DNA of 10,155 nt, taken from an uncultured Verrucomicrobiota bacterium (GTDB lineage: Bacteria > Verrucomicrobiota > Verrucomicrobiia > Limisphaerales > UBA9464). Below are positions 1 to 6,205 of this stretch, piece by piece. Position numbers and translations under genes: made by a program. The notes below the pieces were generated by a model. It was not told the origin of the DNA. It saw nothing but the letters and a program-made list of their open reading frames with translations, and did no database searches. The stretch covers positions 1-10,155 of the forward strand of contig CAIPFS010000361.1 of NCBI GenBank assembly GCA_903864375.1. Reading direction: 5' to 3'. How positions within the stretch are numbered: position 1 is the stretch's first letter; the number at the start of each line of letters is the position of its first letter.

Positions 1-2105
1 GCCGCCATGTGGTGACGGTCGACGGTCAACGAGCCGCGTTCATTCCCATAATCGGCAAAGCTTCCGACAATGCGCAGTTGCCGTATTCCATCCGCAGTGG
101 GCACATCGACTTGGTCGCCCACCTTCTTCTGAAAACGTTCGAGGAAACTCTCGCTGGCCAGGGTCATCCCCTCGTTCGATTCGGTTTTAAAAAAGGGATC
201 CGGTGGCGGAGACAACCAGGCCAGGGCATCGTGTCGGCGAATAAAATCCAGATCAGCTCCCACCAGGATGGTGGGGCCTTCGGCAAGACGGACATCGGCC
301 ACTTGAAGAATCTGGGCATCGAGGACTCCGGGTTGGTGGATGATGCCTTGCCAGGTCTTCGGGGAAATTCGGTTTTGGGACGAAGCGCTTTGGGCACCGG
401 CACTGGACACATAGAGGTCTGCCTGGAATGTCCGACCGATCCATCCGCGCATGGTGGAATCAAAACTGGCCACCAGAATGGCCATCCCGGAGGTCATGGC
501 GACCGCCCAGACCAGACTGGCGGCCGCCAGATCGTGGCGTCCGGAGCCTGCGCGAAGCTGACTGAGAGCGAGCTTTGCCGAAACCGAGGAATGACCGAGA
601 CGTGCGGCGGCCCGGGCAGTCCAGCGGACCAGCTCACCACAGCAAAGTCCGGCACCCATCACTCCCAGAAATGCCGCCGCATATCCTGCGACGGGAATAC
701 GGAAACCCGCGTCCACCCGATAGGGAGGAAATTGTGAGAATAGTACGGCCGCCGCGGTAAATCCCAATCCGATCCAGGTCCGAAGTCGTCGATTCCGGGA
801 TCCGGATGGCGTCCGATGCCGGACCAGCACCTGAGCTGGGGGCGTTTGTGCGGCGACCCGGGCGGGCCACCAACCGGCCAGCAAGCTGGCGCTAATGGAC
901 AAAATGAACGCGCCAACGGATTCTCCGGTGGTGAGTCGGGCAGAGTTTGCGCTATTGGCGTAATAGAGCGCGTTGACAGTTCTGCCGACCAGTTGGACGG
1001 CTCCCTGGGCTCCAAGCCATCCGAGTCCCAGACCCAGCGCTCCGCCGAGGATCCCCAGGATCAAGGCTTCGTTGAGCCACGCTGCATAAATGGAGCGTTC
1101 CTCCACGCCGAGGGATCGCAGGATGGCGATTTCCTCCCGACGCCGGACCACGGCACCGTCGAGTGCCTGGAAGACCAGATAAAGCCCCACCATGAGTGCA
1201 ATCAACGAAAGCAGGGTCAGGTTCAGCCGGAATGCGCGAGTCATGGTTTCCCCGGCGGCCCGACGATCCGTGGGGGAGGTGACCCTCCACCGGTGGCCTG
1301 CCAGGGTATCGAGTTCCTGGCGAATGCCTGAACGGCGGGTGGCGTCATCAAATCCCGGTTCGGCCAGTAATTCGATCCGGTCCAGTCGGCCCTGTTTTCC
1401 GGAAAGGACCTGGAGGGCGGGAAGGTCCATGACCAGAAGTGTTTCAGGTGGCTCGGGGCGCCCAGGAGCGGAGGGAATGATTCCGGCGACCTGCAATTCC
1501 ACGAGTTGCTCGAGGAGAATCACGGAAAATGGCGACCCCACCTTCAGGTGTTGACGTTCCGCCAATCGCCCGGAAATAAAGACGCTTCGGGGATTTTGAA
1601 AGGAGGACCAGAACGCCTCCGGCGTGCTTTCCTGACCCAGCCAGCTGGAACCGGCGGAACCGGGGGGGGCACCATTCCGAATGGCCACCAGATCAATGCC
1701 ATAGACGGTATAGGTCACGCCTGAGGCGATGGCGCTGTCGGTTCCACCGCGGGGGGGAGAGGCCGTGGTTTCAACCACGGGAACAAGGACAACGGGACGG
1801 TTCCCCAATTTCTGACGGATTTCGGTCAGGGTTTCCTCCGGGAGAGTGCCGATGGGTGCGGTTAAAATCCAATCGGACTGGGAGGCAATGAGGTCGGTGA
1901 AGTCCCTGAAACTCGAGACCGCCGCCCGATTGGCGAGGCGAACTGAAAAATAGACCCCGATTCCCAGAGACAGCAGGAGAACGAGAAGCGCTGCCTGGCG
2001 GGGGGACCGAAACCAGTGTCGGAGGGTAAAGCGAACAAACAGGAGTCGGCTCAAGCCGGCGGTGGTGGAGCCTCCGGGTCGGCAATTGTCCGCTGCGTGG
2101 GCCAT
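1..2105 (-). CDS. FtsX-family ABC transporter permease (partial, C-terminus beyond window)
   Basis: The frame stays open from the start to the left edge, giving about 701 codons with the C-terminus missing. Counted from the ATG at 2105, a hydrophobic helix lies near residues 37-56. A large extracytoplasmic domain follows (about 60-290), then the FtsX core (about 295-420), with helices near 296-314, 346-366 and 398-414 and the typical RREEIAILRSLGV loop between the first two. More helices lie near 443-457, 473-492 and 525-547. A second periplasmic domain starts after about 550, as in the long duplicated YbbP/LolC-like permeases of 800 or more residues. It should be the membrane subunit for the ATPase encoded just upstream; its substrate (lipoprotein, lipid or drug) cannot be told. 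An ATG at 2120 overlaps the ATPase stop as ATGA, but the ATG at 2105 has a GAGGA ribosome-binding site (plus positions 2114-2118) 8 nt upstream, so I prefer it. Confidence 0.85.
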   Translation of the reverse strand, partial: MAHAADNCRPGGSTTAGLSRLLFVRFTLRHWFRSPRQAALLVLLLSLGIGVYFSVRLANRAAVSSFRDFTDLIASQSDWILTAPIGTLPEETLTEIRQKLGNRPVVLVPVVETTASPPRGGTDSAIASGVTYTVYGIDLVAIRNGAPPGSAGSSWLGQESTPEAFWSSFQNPRSVFISGRLAERQHLKVGSPFSVILLEQLVELQVAGIIPSAPGRPEPPETLLVMDLPALQVLSGKQGRLDRIELLAEPGFDDATRRSGIRQELDTLAGHRWRVTSPTDRRAAGETMTRAFRLNLTLLSLIALMVGLYLVFQALDGAVVRRREEIAILRSLGVEERSIYAAWLNEALILGILGGALGLGLGWLGAQGAVQLVGRTVNALYYANSANSARLTTGESVGAFILSISASLLAGWWPARVAAQTPPAQVLVRHRTPSGSRNRRLRTWIGLGFTAAAVLFSQFPPYRVDAGFRIPVAGYAAAFLGVMGAGLCCGELVRWTARAAARLGHSSVSAKLALSQLRAGSGRHDLAAASLVWAVAMTSGMAILVASFDSTMRGWIGRTFQADLYVSSAGAQSASSQNRISPKTWQGIIHQPGVLDAQILQVADVRLAEGPTILVGADLDFIRRHDALAWLSPPPDPFFKTESNEGMTLASESFLERFQKKVGDQVDVPTADGIRQLRIVGSFADYGNERGSLTVDRHHMA

Positions 2106-2113
2106 GGAAGCGG

Positions 2114-2118
2114 TCCTC
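2114..2118 (-). promoter_or_regulatory. Shine-Dalgarno site of the permease, overlapping the ATPase stop codon
   Basis: The minus strand reads GAGGA 8 nt before the ATG at 2105 and shares bases with the TGA stop of the ATPase. Ribosomes ending the ATPase would sit on this site, so the two subunits are probably translationally coupled. The site decides the start in favour of 2105 over the ATGA-overlap start at 2120, which has no purine-rich site in front. Confidence 0.6.
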
Positions 2119-2824
2119 ATCGGATGCCGGAATCCGGTTCGACAATGAGGCCGTCGCGCAAGTGCAGGGCGCGATGACATATCGCGGCGGCATCCGGACT
2201 ATGGGTGACCAGCACAATGGCGGTTCCGGTCTCATCGGATAATTCCCGGAGAAGATCGAGGACGATCGTTCCGTTCCGACTATCGAGGTTTCCGGTGGGT
2301 TCATCCGCCAGGACGAGGCTGGGGCGATGAACCAGTGCCCGGGCGATGGCGACCCGCTGCATTTCACCGCCGGAAAGTTGTGCTGGCAGTGCGCGTTCAC
2401 GTGCAGAAATGCCCACGCGATCGAGGAGTTCGGAAACCCGTTTGCGTCGTTCGGGGCCGGCCACTCCGAGCAATTGCAACGGCAACTCAACATTTTCAAA
2501 CGCCGTCAGCGTGGGGAGCAGGTGGAAGAACTGGAAGATGGTGCCAATTTGCGACCGGCGTACCCCGGCGAGTTCGTTACTCGATAAATGCTCGATGGCC
2601 TGTCCCATGAGTTGAATGGAGCCGTCATCCGGGCGATCCACTCCGCCGAGGCAATTCAGGAGAGTGGTTTTGCCACTTCCGGAGGGGCCCATGAGTGCCA
2701 CTCGTTCGCCCGCGCGGACGAACAGGGAGACGCCCCCCAGGACAGATCGTTGCGCGTAGGATTTTCGGACCCCGGTGACAGTGAGAACACAAGGTTCCCG
2801 GGACGGGGTGGGAGGCGCAGCCAT
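2117..2824 (-). CDS. ABC transporter ATP-binding protein, LolD/MacB family
   Basis: This 235-residue protein is a complete single ABC nucleotide-binding domain. Visible motifs are Walker A GPSGSGKTT (residues 46-54, catalytic-site Lys52), the Q-loop Gln98 in TIFQFFHLLPTLTAFENV, the signature LSGGEMQR (150-157), Walker B LVLADEP (170-176, Glu175 catalytic), the D-loop NLD (179-181) and the switch histidine in THSP (His208). The FQFFHLLPTLTAFENVELPL block and the TGNLDS run are typical of the LolD/MacB/FtsE-like group that energises FtsX-fold permeases at the cytoplasmic membrane face. It lies 67 bp after the proline-rich protein gene and directly before the permease. The frame is open further upstream, but that extension has no conserved domain and overlaps the preceding gene, so I take the ATG at 2824. 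That start lacks a clear ribosome-binding site. The exported substrate is unknown. Confidence 0.93.
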   Translation of the reverse strand: MAAPPTPSREPCVLTVTGVRKSYAQRSVLGGVSLFVRAGERVALMGPSGSGKTTLLNCLGGVDRPDDGSIQLMGQAIEHLSSNELAGVRRSQIGTIFQFFHLLPTLTAFENVELPLQLLGVAGPERRKRVSELLDRVGISARERALPAQLSGGEMQRVAIARALVHRPSLVLADEPTGNLDSRNGTIVLDLLRELSDETGTAIVLVTHSPDAAAICHRALHLRDGLIVEPDSGIR

Positions 2825-2891
2825 TTGGACCAGCAACCTAACCGGAGTTGTGGATCCGGCAACCGGGATGGCAACTGGATGGGAATCCCGA

Positions 2892-3773
2892 CTACCGCCC
2901 CGTTGGGCGAGTCGGGGGGACGAGCAGGGAGGGGATGGAGCCGGGTGTCGTTGCGGGGCCTGACGGGGTATTGGGGTTGAGGTTGGGATTCCCGGTTCCC
3001 GACGCTCCGTTGCCTGCTGAAAGGCCTGTGCCACCAGGGGCGAGGCCATACCGCTGGGGAAGCTCCCGATTGAAGTTGGGGTCGGATCCGACGCCACCAT
3101 TTGCATCGAGGGAAACGGCGCCAGCATCAGCGTTAGAACGCCCGATACCACCACCGCGCCGGATGATGGTTGGACCGTCCTGGGTCACCGGTGTGGCGGC
3201 CTGGGGAGGCGCCACGGGCTGGGGAACCTGACGCATGCCGGGGGGGCCTCCCACGTTGGGGTTGGGATTACCTCCGGGAGAGGCGGCCCCCTTCCACGAA
3301 TTGTCCTTGAAATTCAGAGCCATCTCTTCACTGCCGTTCTGGACGCGAACCACCCGCTTGCGGAGGTCGATGCTCAACAATCGGAGTCCGTCTCGCATGC
3401 CGTGGGCCTCGTCCAGGGTGACGTACTTCGGCGGCTTTCCGGCTGCTTCGACCTGAACGAGGTAGGCGCGTCGGATGCCGTCGATCACGCTGATGCCGGT
3501 CAGGAAGAGGTTCGAAGGAGGCGGGGGTGGTGGGGCAACGGTCTCGGGGGGAGGTTGGGGCGGAGGCGGCTTGATGCCGAAGGCATTCCGTTTGGCAATT
3601 ACAAGGAAGGTATCGGAAGCGGATCCATCCCGTTCCTCTGAGGCAGACGGAGCGGAAGGGGTGCTGCCATCCGTACTGCCCGGCACATCACCACCGGACA
3701 AGCGGCCCATGCACAAAAGCCAGGAGGCCGTCATCACTACCCGCGCTGATTTACCCGTATAAAAACGTTCCAT
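2892..3773 (-). CDS. exported proline/glycine-rich protein with a GspC/PilP-like core
   Basis: The 293-residue protein has four parts. The N-terminus (1-26) has basic residues (Lys8, Arg11) followed by a hydrophobic stretch, VVMTASWLLCMG, like a signal peptide or anchor; Cys21 is not in a standard lipobox. A Ser/Gly-rich linker (27-53) follows. Residues 54-86 hold an IAKRNAFGIKPPPP segment and proline tracts. The core (87-156) has the order NLFLTGI, an RRAYLVQV strand, YVTLDEAHGMRDGLRLLSID and VVRVQNGSEEMALNF. This resembles the small beta domain of GspC (HR region) and PilP: a strand, a 'product is not yet ready, apply potential' loop with a glycine, then a V-x-V-x-N-G hairpin. The C-terminus (about 160-293) is disordered, rich in Gly, Pro and Asn. 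By analogy it could be a periplasmic connector of a type II secretion or pilus system, but no other such gene is in the window. It heads the ABC genes and is probably co-transcribed with them. Confidence 0.7.
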   Translation of the reverse strand: MERFYTGKSARVVMTASWLLCMGRLSGGDVPGSTDGSTPSAPSASEERDGSASDTFLVIAKRNAFGIKPPPPQPPPETVAPPPPPPSNLFLTGISVIDGIRRAYLVQVEAAGKPPKYVTLDEAHGMRDGLRLLSIDLRKRVVRVQNGSEEMALNFKDNSWKGAASPGGNPNPNVGGPPGMRQVPQPVAPPQAATPVTQDGPTIIRRGGGIGRSNADAGAVSLDANGGVGSDPNFNRELPQRYGLAPGGTGLSAGNGASGTGNPNLNPNTPSGPATTPGSIPSLLVPPTRPTGR

Positions 3774-4113
3774 TGAACTTTTCCCGGAGTGTTTCGGCGA
3801 CCTTGGGCCGGAACCGGATCATTGGCAAGAAACCAACCATTCCAAGCTCCGGAACCAACGTTTTCCGCAAAATGGACCGGTGCGGATTCAACACCGAACG
3901 GGTGGGTAAGTTTCGCGGATGTCGGGCGGTGTTTTCGTGGGGCGACGCTGCGATTTGGCCAGCGGCTTCCGTGGTCCGAGGGGAATCAGCAGTTTTTCCG
4001 GACGATGAAGCTTGCGGCAATACCTTCTCTGGTGCCCTTTGTGGGGGGATAAGAACCGGTGAGTCCTCGTTTTCCTCAAATTTACTTTGACAGTAGGGAG
4101 TGTCATTCGCCAT
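3751..4113 (-). CDS. possible small hypothetical protein (doubtful)
   Basis: An open frame of about 120 codons lies at the head of the minus-strand group. Its ATG at 4113 is preceded by GAGG about 7 nt upstream (a GTG at 4119 is an alternative), and its stop overlaps the first 23 bases of the next gene. The product is rich in Pro, Ser, Thr, Arg and Lys, with no membrane segment, signal peptide or motif that I recognise. Against it being real: third-position GC looks lower and less regular than in the neighbouring genes, and the frame covers the predicted promoter of the rplA cluster. It may be only the open frame of a divergent control region. Confidence 0.22.
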   Translation of the reverse strand: MANDTPYCQSKFEENEDSPVLIPPQRAPEKVLPQASSSGKTADSPRTTEAAGQIAASPHENTARHPRNLPTRSVLNPHRSILRKTLVPELGMVGFLPMIRFRPKVAETLREKFNGTFLYG

Positions 4114-4116
4114 GCT
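4087..4116 (+). promoter_or_regulatory. predicted sigma70-type promoter of the rplA cluster
   Basis: A perfect -35 hexamer TTGACA (4087-4092) is followed after 18 bp by CATGCT (4111-4116), which matches the -10 consensus at three positions, including the important second A and final T. Transcription would start near 4123, giving a leader of about 85 nt before rplA. The -35 match is strong and the -10 is mediocre, as expected for a promoter under growth-rate control, but there is no experimental support. Confidence 0.5.
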
Positions 4117-4171
4117 CACCCCTCGACTTCGGCGGATCAGCGGATGTTGAACGCAGGAAGTCGGCCATCAT

Positions 4172-4202
4172 CGCGGGAGGGTTAAACCCCGTTTGGACCG
4201 CA
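4172..4202 (+). promoter_or_regulatory. candidate L1 autoregulatory site in the rplA leader
   Basis: The leader ends with GCGGGAGGGTTAAACCCCG followed by TTTGGACC. CGGG can pair with CCCG, and the order GGGAGG, a U/A-rich turn, then UGGACC looks like one strand of the L1 stalk of 23S rRNA (GGGAGGCUUU...UGGACG in E. coli, from memory). L1 is known to repress its own mRNA by binding a leader that mimics this stalk. This is an eye comparison only; the opposite strand of the binding loop was not identified. Confidence 0.25.
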
Positions 4203-4209
4203 AAAAAAC

Positions 4210-4905
4210 ATGCCCAGCAAACGCTACCAACAGGCTCTCAAGCTTGTAGAAACCGGTAAGTCGTATCCGCTTCCTTCAGCGGTCGAGCTTCTCGGAAAGT
4301 TCCCCAAAGCCAAGTTCGTCGAAGCGGTCGACGTGGCCTTCAAATTGGGAGTCGATCCCAAGCAATCCGACCAGATGGTCCGTGGAACCTGTCCCTTGCC
4401 GCACGGCACGGGAAAGGTGGTGCGGGTGCTGGTTTTCACCAAGCCGGGGGCTCCTTTTGAGGCCGCACAGGCGGCCGGTGCGGAATTCGTCGGTTTCGAT
4501 GACATGATCAAAAAGTGTCAGGAAGGATGGGCGGATTTCGATGTGGCCATTGCCACTCCGGAAGCCATGACCGAAGTCCGTAAGCTGGGCAAGGTGCTCG
4601 GACCTCGCGGATTGATGCCCAACCCCAAGACGGGGACGGTGACCGAAGACGTCGGCAAGGCGGTTCGCGAAGTGAAAGCGGGTCGTGTCGAGTTCAAGGT
4701 GGACAAGGGCGGAAACGTCCATGTGGCTGTGGGCAAGGCCAGCTTCGCTCCCCAGCAGTTGCTGGACAACATTCGGGCGGTGGTGGAGACCGTTGTCCGG
4801 AGCCGTCCGTCGAGTGTGAAGGGTATTTTCATTCGTTCCTGCACCCTTTCCCTGACCATGAGTCCGCCTGTCCGGCTGGACCTTCGTGAATTCAACGCCA
4901 ACTAA
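4210..4905 (+). CDS. rplA: 50S ribosomal protein L1
   Basis: The 231-residue product is a full-length bacterial L1, which forms the mobile L1 stalk of the large subunit, helps release deacylated tRNA from the E site and often represses its own operon. Clear family marks are KRYQQALKLV near the N-terminus, LGVDPKQSDQMVRGTCPLPHGTGK (about 47-70) and the signature GPRGLMPNPKTGTVT (131-145). The closing segment, with FIRSCTLSLTMSPPVRLD, is the conserved C-terminal half of domain I. The ATG at 4210 is the first start after the in-frame TAA at 4183. It is preceded by seven A residues rather than a Shine-Dalgarno sequence; the nearest GGGAGG is about 30 nt upstream. The gene heads the cluster here, whereas L11 (rplK) normally precedes it. 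L10 follows after 18 nt, so the two are surely co-transcribed. Confidence 0.97.
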   Translation: MPSKRYQQALKLVETGKSYPLPSAVELLGKFPKAKFVEAVDVAFKLGVDPKQSDQMVRGTCPLPHGTGKVVRVLVFTKPGAPFEAAQAAGAEFVGFDDMIKKCQEGWADFDVAIATPEAMTEVRKLGKVLGPRGLMPNPKTGTVTEDVGKAVREVKAGRVEFKVDKGGNVHVAVGKASFAPQQLLDNIRAVVETVVRSRPSSVKGIFIRSCTLSLTMSPPVRLDLREFNAN

Positions 4906-4923
4906 TTTCCAGGAGATCCGTTC

Positions 4924-5436
4924 ATGCGTTCCGAGAAAAAGATCATTTCCGCCGAGTACACACTCCGGCTCAAGAATTCGCCGTTTTTCCTGGTGGTGGA
5001 CTACCGGGGGATGTCGGTGGCCCAGTTCAGCGAACTGCGCAAGCGCCTTCGTCCTTCGGGAGCCGAGGTGCACGTGGTCAAGAACACCATTTTCCGCATT
5101 TCAGCCCAGGAAGCGGGCGTGGCTGATTTGTCGGGTGCCCTCGCCGGCCAGTTGGCCGTCGTGACCGGACCCAAGGATATTGCCGCCGCCGCTTTGGTGC
5201 TGAAGAAGTATCAGGGTGAGACGGAGAAGGCCAAATTGCAGTTTGGCTTCCTGGGTAATCAGCGCCTCAGTCCCGAACAGGTACGGGCGATTGCTGATTT
5301 GCCGCCGTTGAATGTCCTTCAGGCCAAACTGTTGGGACTCCTTCAGACTCCGGCGCAACGGGTGGTCTCCATCCTCAACACCCCGGGAAGCCAGGTGGCG
5401 CGGGTGATCAAAGCGTACGCCGAAAAGGCGGCGTAA
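4924..5436 (+). CDS. rplJ: 50S ribosomal protein L10
   Basis: The 170-residue product is L10, the base of the ribosomal stalk: its N-terminal domain binds 23S rRNA with L11, and its C-terminal helix carries the L7/L12 dimers. Visible family features are FFLVVDYRGMSVAQFSELRKRL (21-42), the AEVHVVKNTIFRI strand (47-59), GQLAVVTG (75-82) and ADLPPLNVLQAKLLGLL (124-140). The latter leads into the long helix to residue 168 that docks L7/L12. The ATG at 4924 has a good AGGAG ribosome-binding site (4910-4914) about 9 nt upstream, one of the few clear ones in this cluster. The 18-nt gap after rplA leaves no room for the long L10-binding leader found before rplJ in enterobacteria, so any autoregulation must work through another site. 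Confidence 0.96.
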   Translation: MRSEKKIISAEYTLRLKNSPFFLVVDYRGMSVAQFSELRKRLRPSGAEVHVVKNTIFRISAQEAGVADLSGALAGQLAVVTGPKDIAAAALVLKKYQGETEKAKLQFGFLGNQRLSPEQVRAIADLPPLNVLQAKLLGLLQTPAQRVVSILNTPGSQVARVIKAYAEKAA

Positions 5437-5502
5437 TTCGGTTTTTCAAACGGGGGAGAACGGGGGAATCCTCATCTCGTCCTCCTCCCGAATTGTTCCT
5501 TT

Positions 5503-5533
5503 CCCCGGTCACACTTGTCGTCAGTGGCCGGGG
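5503..5533 (+). promoter_or_regulatory. stem-loop in the rplJ-rplL spacer
   Basis: CCCCGGTCAC (5503-5512) pairs with GTGGCCGGGG (5524-5533) over ten positions, with one G-U wobble and an 11-nt loop. The GC-rich stem should be stable in the mRNA. No U-tract follows, which argues for a processing, stabilising or regulatory structure rather than a terminator. Confidence 0.5.
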
Positions 5534-5586
5534 GACATCAACCCACATCACAGAGTGAATCGTCGGACCGCAGGCAGCGGACTAAT

Positions 5587-5604
5587 GCGAAAGGGCCCTT
5601 TCGC
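5587..5604. repeat. perfect 18-bp palindrome upstream of rplL
   Basis: GCGAAAGGGCCCTTTCGC is identical to its reverse complement. As RNA it can form a 7-bp stem with a GGCC loop, and as DNA it has the symmetry of a dimeric-protein operator. It ends 45 nt before the rplL start. Its GCGAAAG/CTTTCG arms reappear in the hairpin before rpoB. Confidence 0.55.
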
Positions 5605-5649
5605 CGACGAGACTGACGCGACGTCAACGACATAGATAAACACAGAGTT

Positions 5650-6039
5650 ATGGCAAACATCGTAGAATTGGTGGAAGAACTGAGCAAACTGACGGTCCTC
5701 GAGGCCGCAGAGCTGGTGAAGGCTTTGGAAACAAAGTGGGGCGTCACCGCCGCTGCTCCTGTCGCTGTGGCGGCAGCAGGTGCGGCTCCGGCGGCCGCGG
5801 CTGCTGAAGCGGCCCCGGTCAAGGATACCTTCGACGTGGTCCTGGTTTCCGTGCCTGCCGACAAGAAGATCGCCGTCATCAAGGCCATCCGCGAAGTCAA
5901 GGCGGGATTGGGTCTGGCAGAAGCCAAGGCTCTTGCCGAAACCCCCAACAAGAACGTGTTGGAAGCTGCTCCCAAGGCCGAAGCCGAAGCCGCGAAGAAG
6001 AAGCTGGAAGAAGCCGGCGGCAAAGTCGAACTCAAGTAG
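5650..6039 (+). CDS. rplL: 50S ribosomal protein L7/L12
   Basis: The 129-residue product is the stalk protein that recruits and stimulates the translation GTPases (EF-Tu, EF-G, IF2, RF3). The N-terminal dimerisation domain (1-32) has the usual VELVEELSKLTVLEAAELVKAL pattern. A flexible Ala/Pro hinge follows (33-57), here unusually alanine-rich. The globular C-terminal domain (58-129) has FDVVLVSVPADKKIAVIKAIRE, keeping the lysine and arginine used for GTPase-factor contact, then AGLGLAEAKAL and the ending KKLEEAGGKVELK. Two places differ from the common family sequence: the lysine of GLGLKEAK is alanine, and the G-V-S-K-(D/E) turn is replaced by EAAPKAEAE. The ATG at 5650 lacks a strong ribosome-binding site (only CAGAG nearby). 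The long structured spacers on both sides suggest expression tuned separately from L10 and beta. Confidence 0.96.
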   Translation: MANIVELVEELSKLTVLEAAELVKALETKWGVTAAAPVAVAAAGAAPAAAAAEAAPVKDTFDVVLVSVPADKKIAVIKAIREVKAGLGLAEAKALAETPNKNVLEAAPKAEAEAAKKKLEEAGGKVELK

Positions 6040-6082
6040 TTGCAGATTCTTTTCCTGGATGGGAATCCGGGAAATCTCACCT

Positions 6083-6123
6083 GACGACGGACGGCGAAAG
6101 CGATGCTTTCGTCGTTCGTCGGC
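6083..6123 (+). promoter_or_regulatory. 19-bp stem-loop between rplL and rpoB
   Basis: Positions 6083-6101 pair with 6105-6123 around a GAT loop. Of 19 positions, 16 are Watson-Crick pairs, two are G-U wobbles and one (the second from the base) is a mismatch. The stem is long enough for RNase III and is the strongest RNA fold I see in the window. The wobbles make it much weaker on the antisense strand, which favours a role in the plus-strand mRNA. Confidence 0.65.
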
Positions 6124-6205
6124 GGGAATCAGACAAACTTGCTCAAAGTCAACAAGCGGTTACGTTTCGCACCTATCGCAATTTTAGTCAGCCAGTAGGA
6201 CGGGT

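Larger units (their letters stand above)
3774..4209. other. divergent control region between the ABC/secreted-protein genes and rplA
   Basis: This 436-bp stretch separates the minus-strand genes from the plus-strand ribosomal cluster. It holds the doubtful ORF described separately, a sigma70-like promoter for rplA and the rplA leader. It has no tRNA-like fold and no open frame resembling L11, NusG or SecE, the proteins usually encoded just before L1. I could not place a convincing promoter for the minus-strand genes in it. Confidence 0.6.
5437..5649 (+). promoter_or_regulatory. long rplJ-rplL spacer with inverted repeats
   Basis: This 213-nt spacer contains no gene. In order it holds a 10-bp tandem repeat (AACGGGGGAG then AACGGGGGAA, 5449-5468), a 10-bp stem with an 11-nt loop (5503-5533) and a perfect 18-bp palindrome (5587-5604). 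Neither repeat is followed by a T-run, so neither looks like an intrinsic terminator. I see no strong sigma70 promoter. The spacer may carry a control or processing element that sets the higher L7/L12 yield needed for four to six copies per ribosome. Confidence 0.5.

Noticed and set aside
9..1331. Plus-strand frames at 9-737 and 816-1331
   Set aside because: They are antisense to the FtsX-like permease, whose frame is continuous and whose product has correct membrane and FtsX features.
2825..3154. Extending the ABC ATPase upstream by about 110 residues
   Set aside because: The extension overlaps the C-terminal part of the proline-rich protein gene in another frame and has no conserved sequence; ABC ATPases of this family start close to the ATG at 2824.
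4059..4259. A plus-strand frame before rplA as a remnant of rplK
   Set aside because: The translated product shows none of the L11 motifs and only overlaps the start of rplA out of frame.
4276..5073. A 265-codon minus-strand frame across rplA and rplJ
   Set aside because: It lies opposite two clear ribosomal-protein genes and its histidine-rich composition is typical of antisense frames.
5503..5533. Intrinsic terminator between rplJ and rplL
   Set aside because: The stem is strong, but no U-run follows and rplL needs read-through, so a terminator call is not supported.
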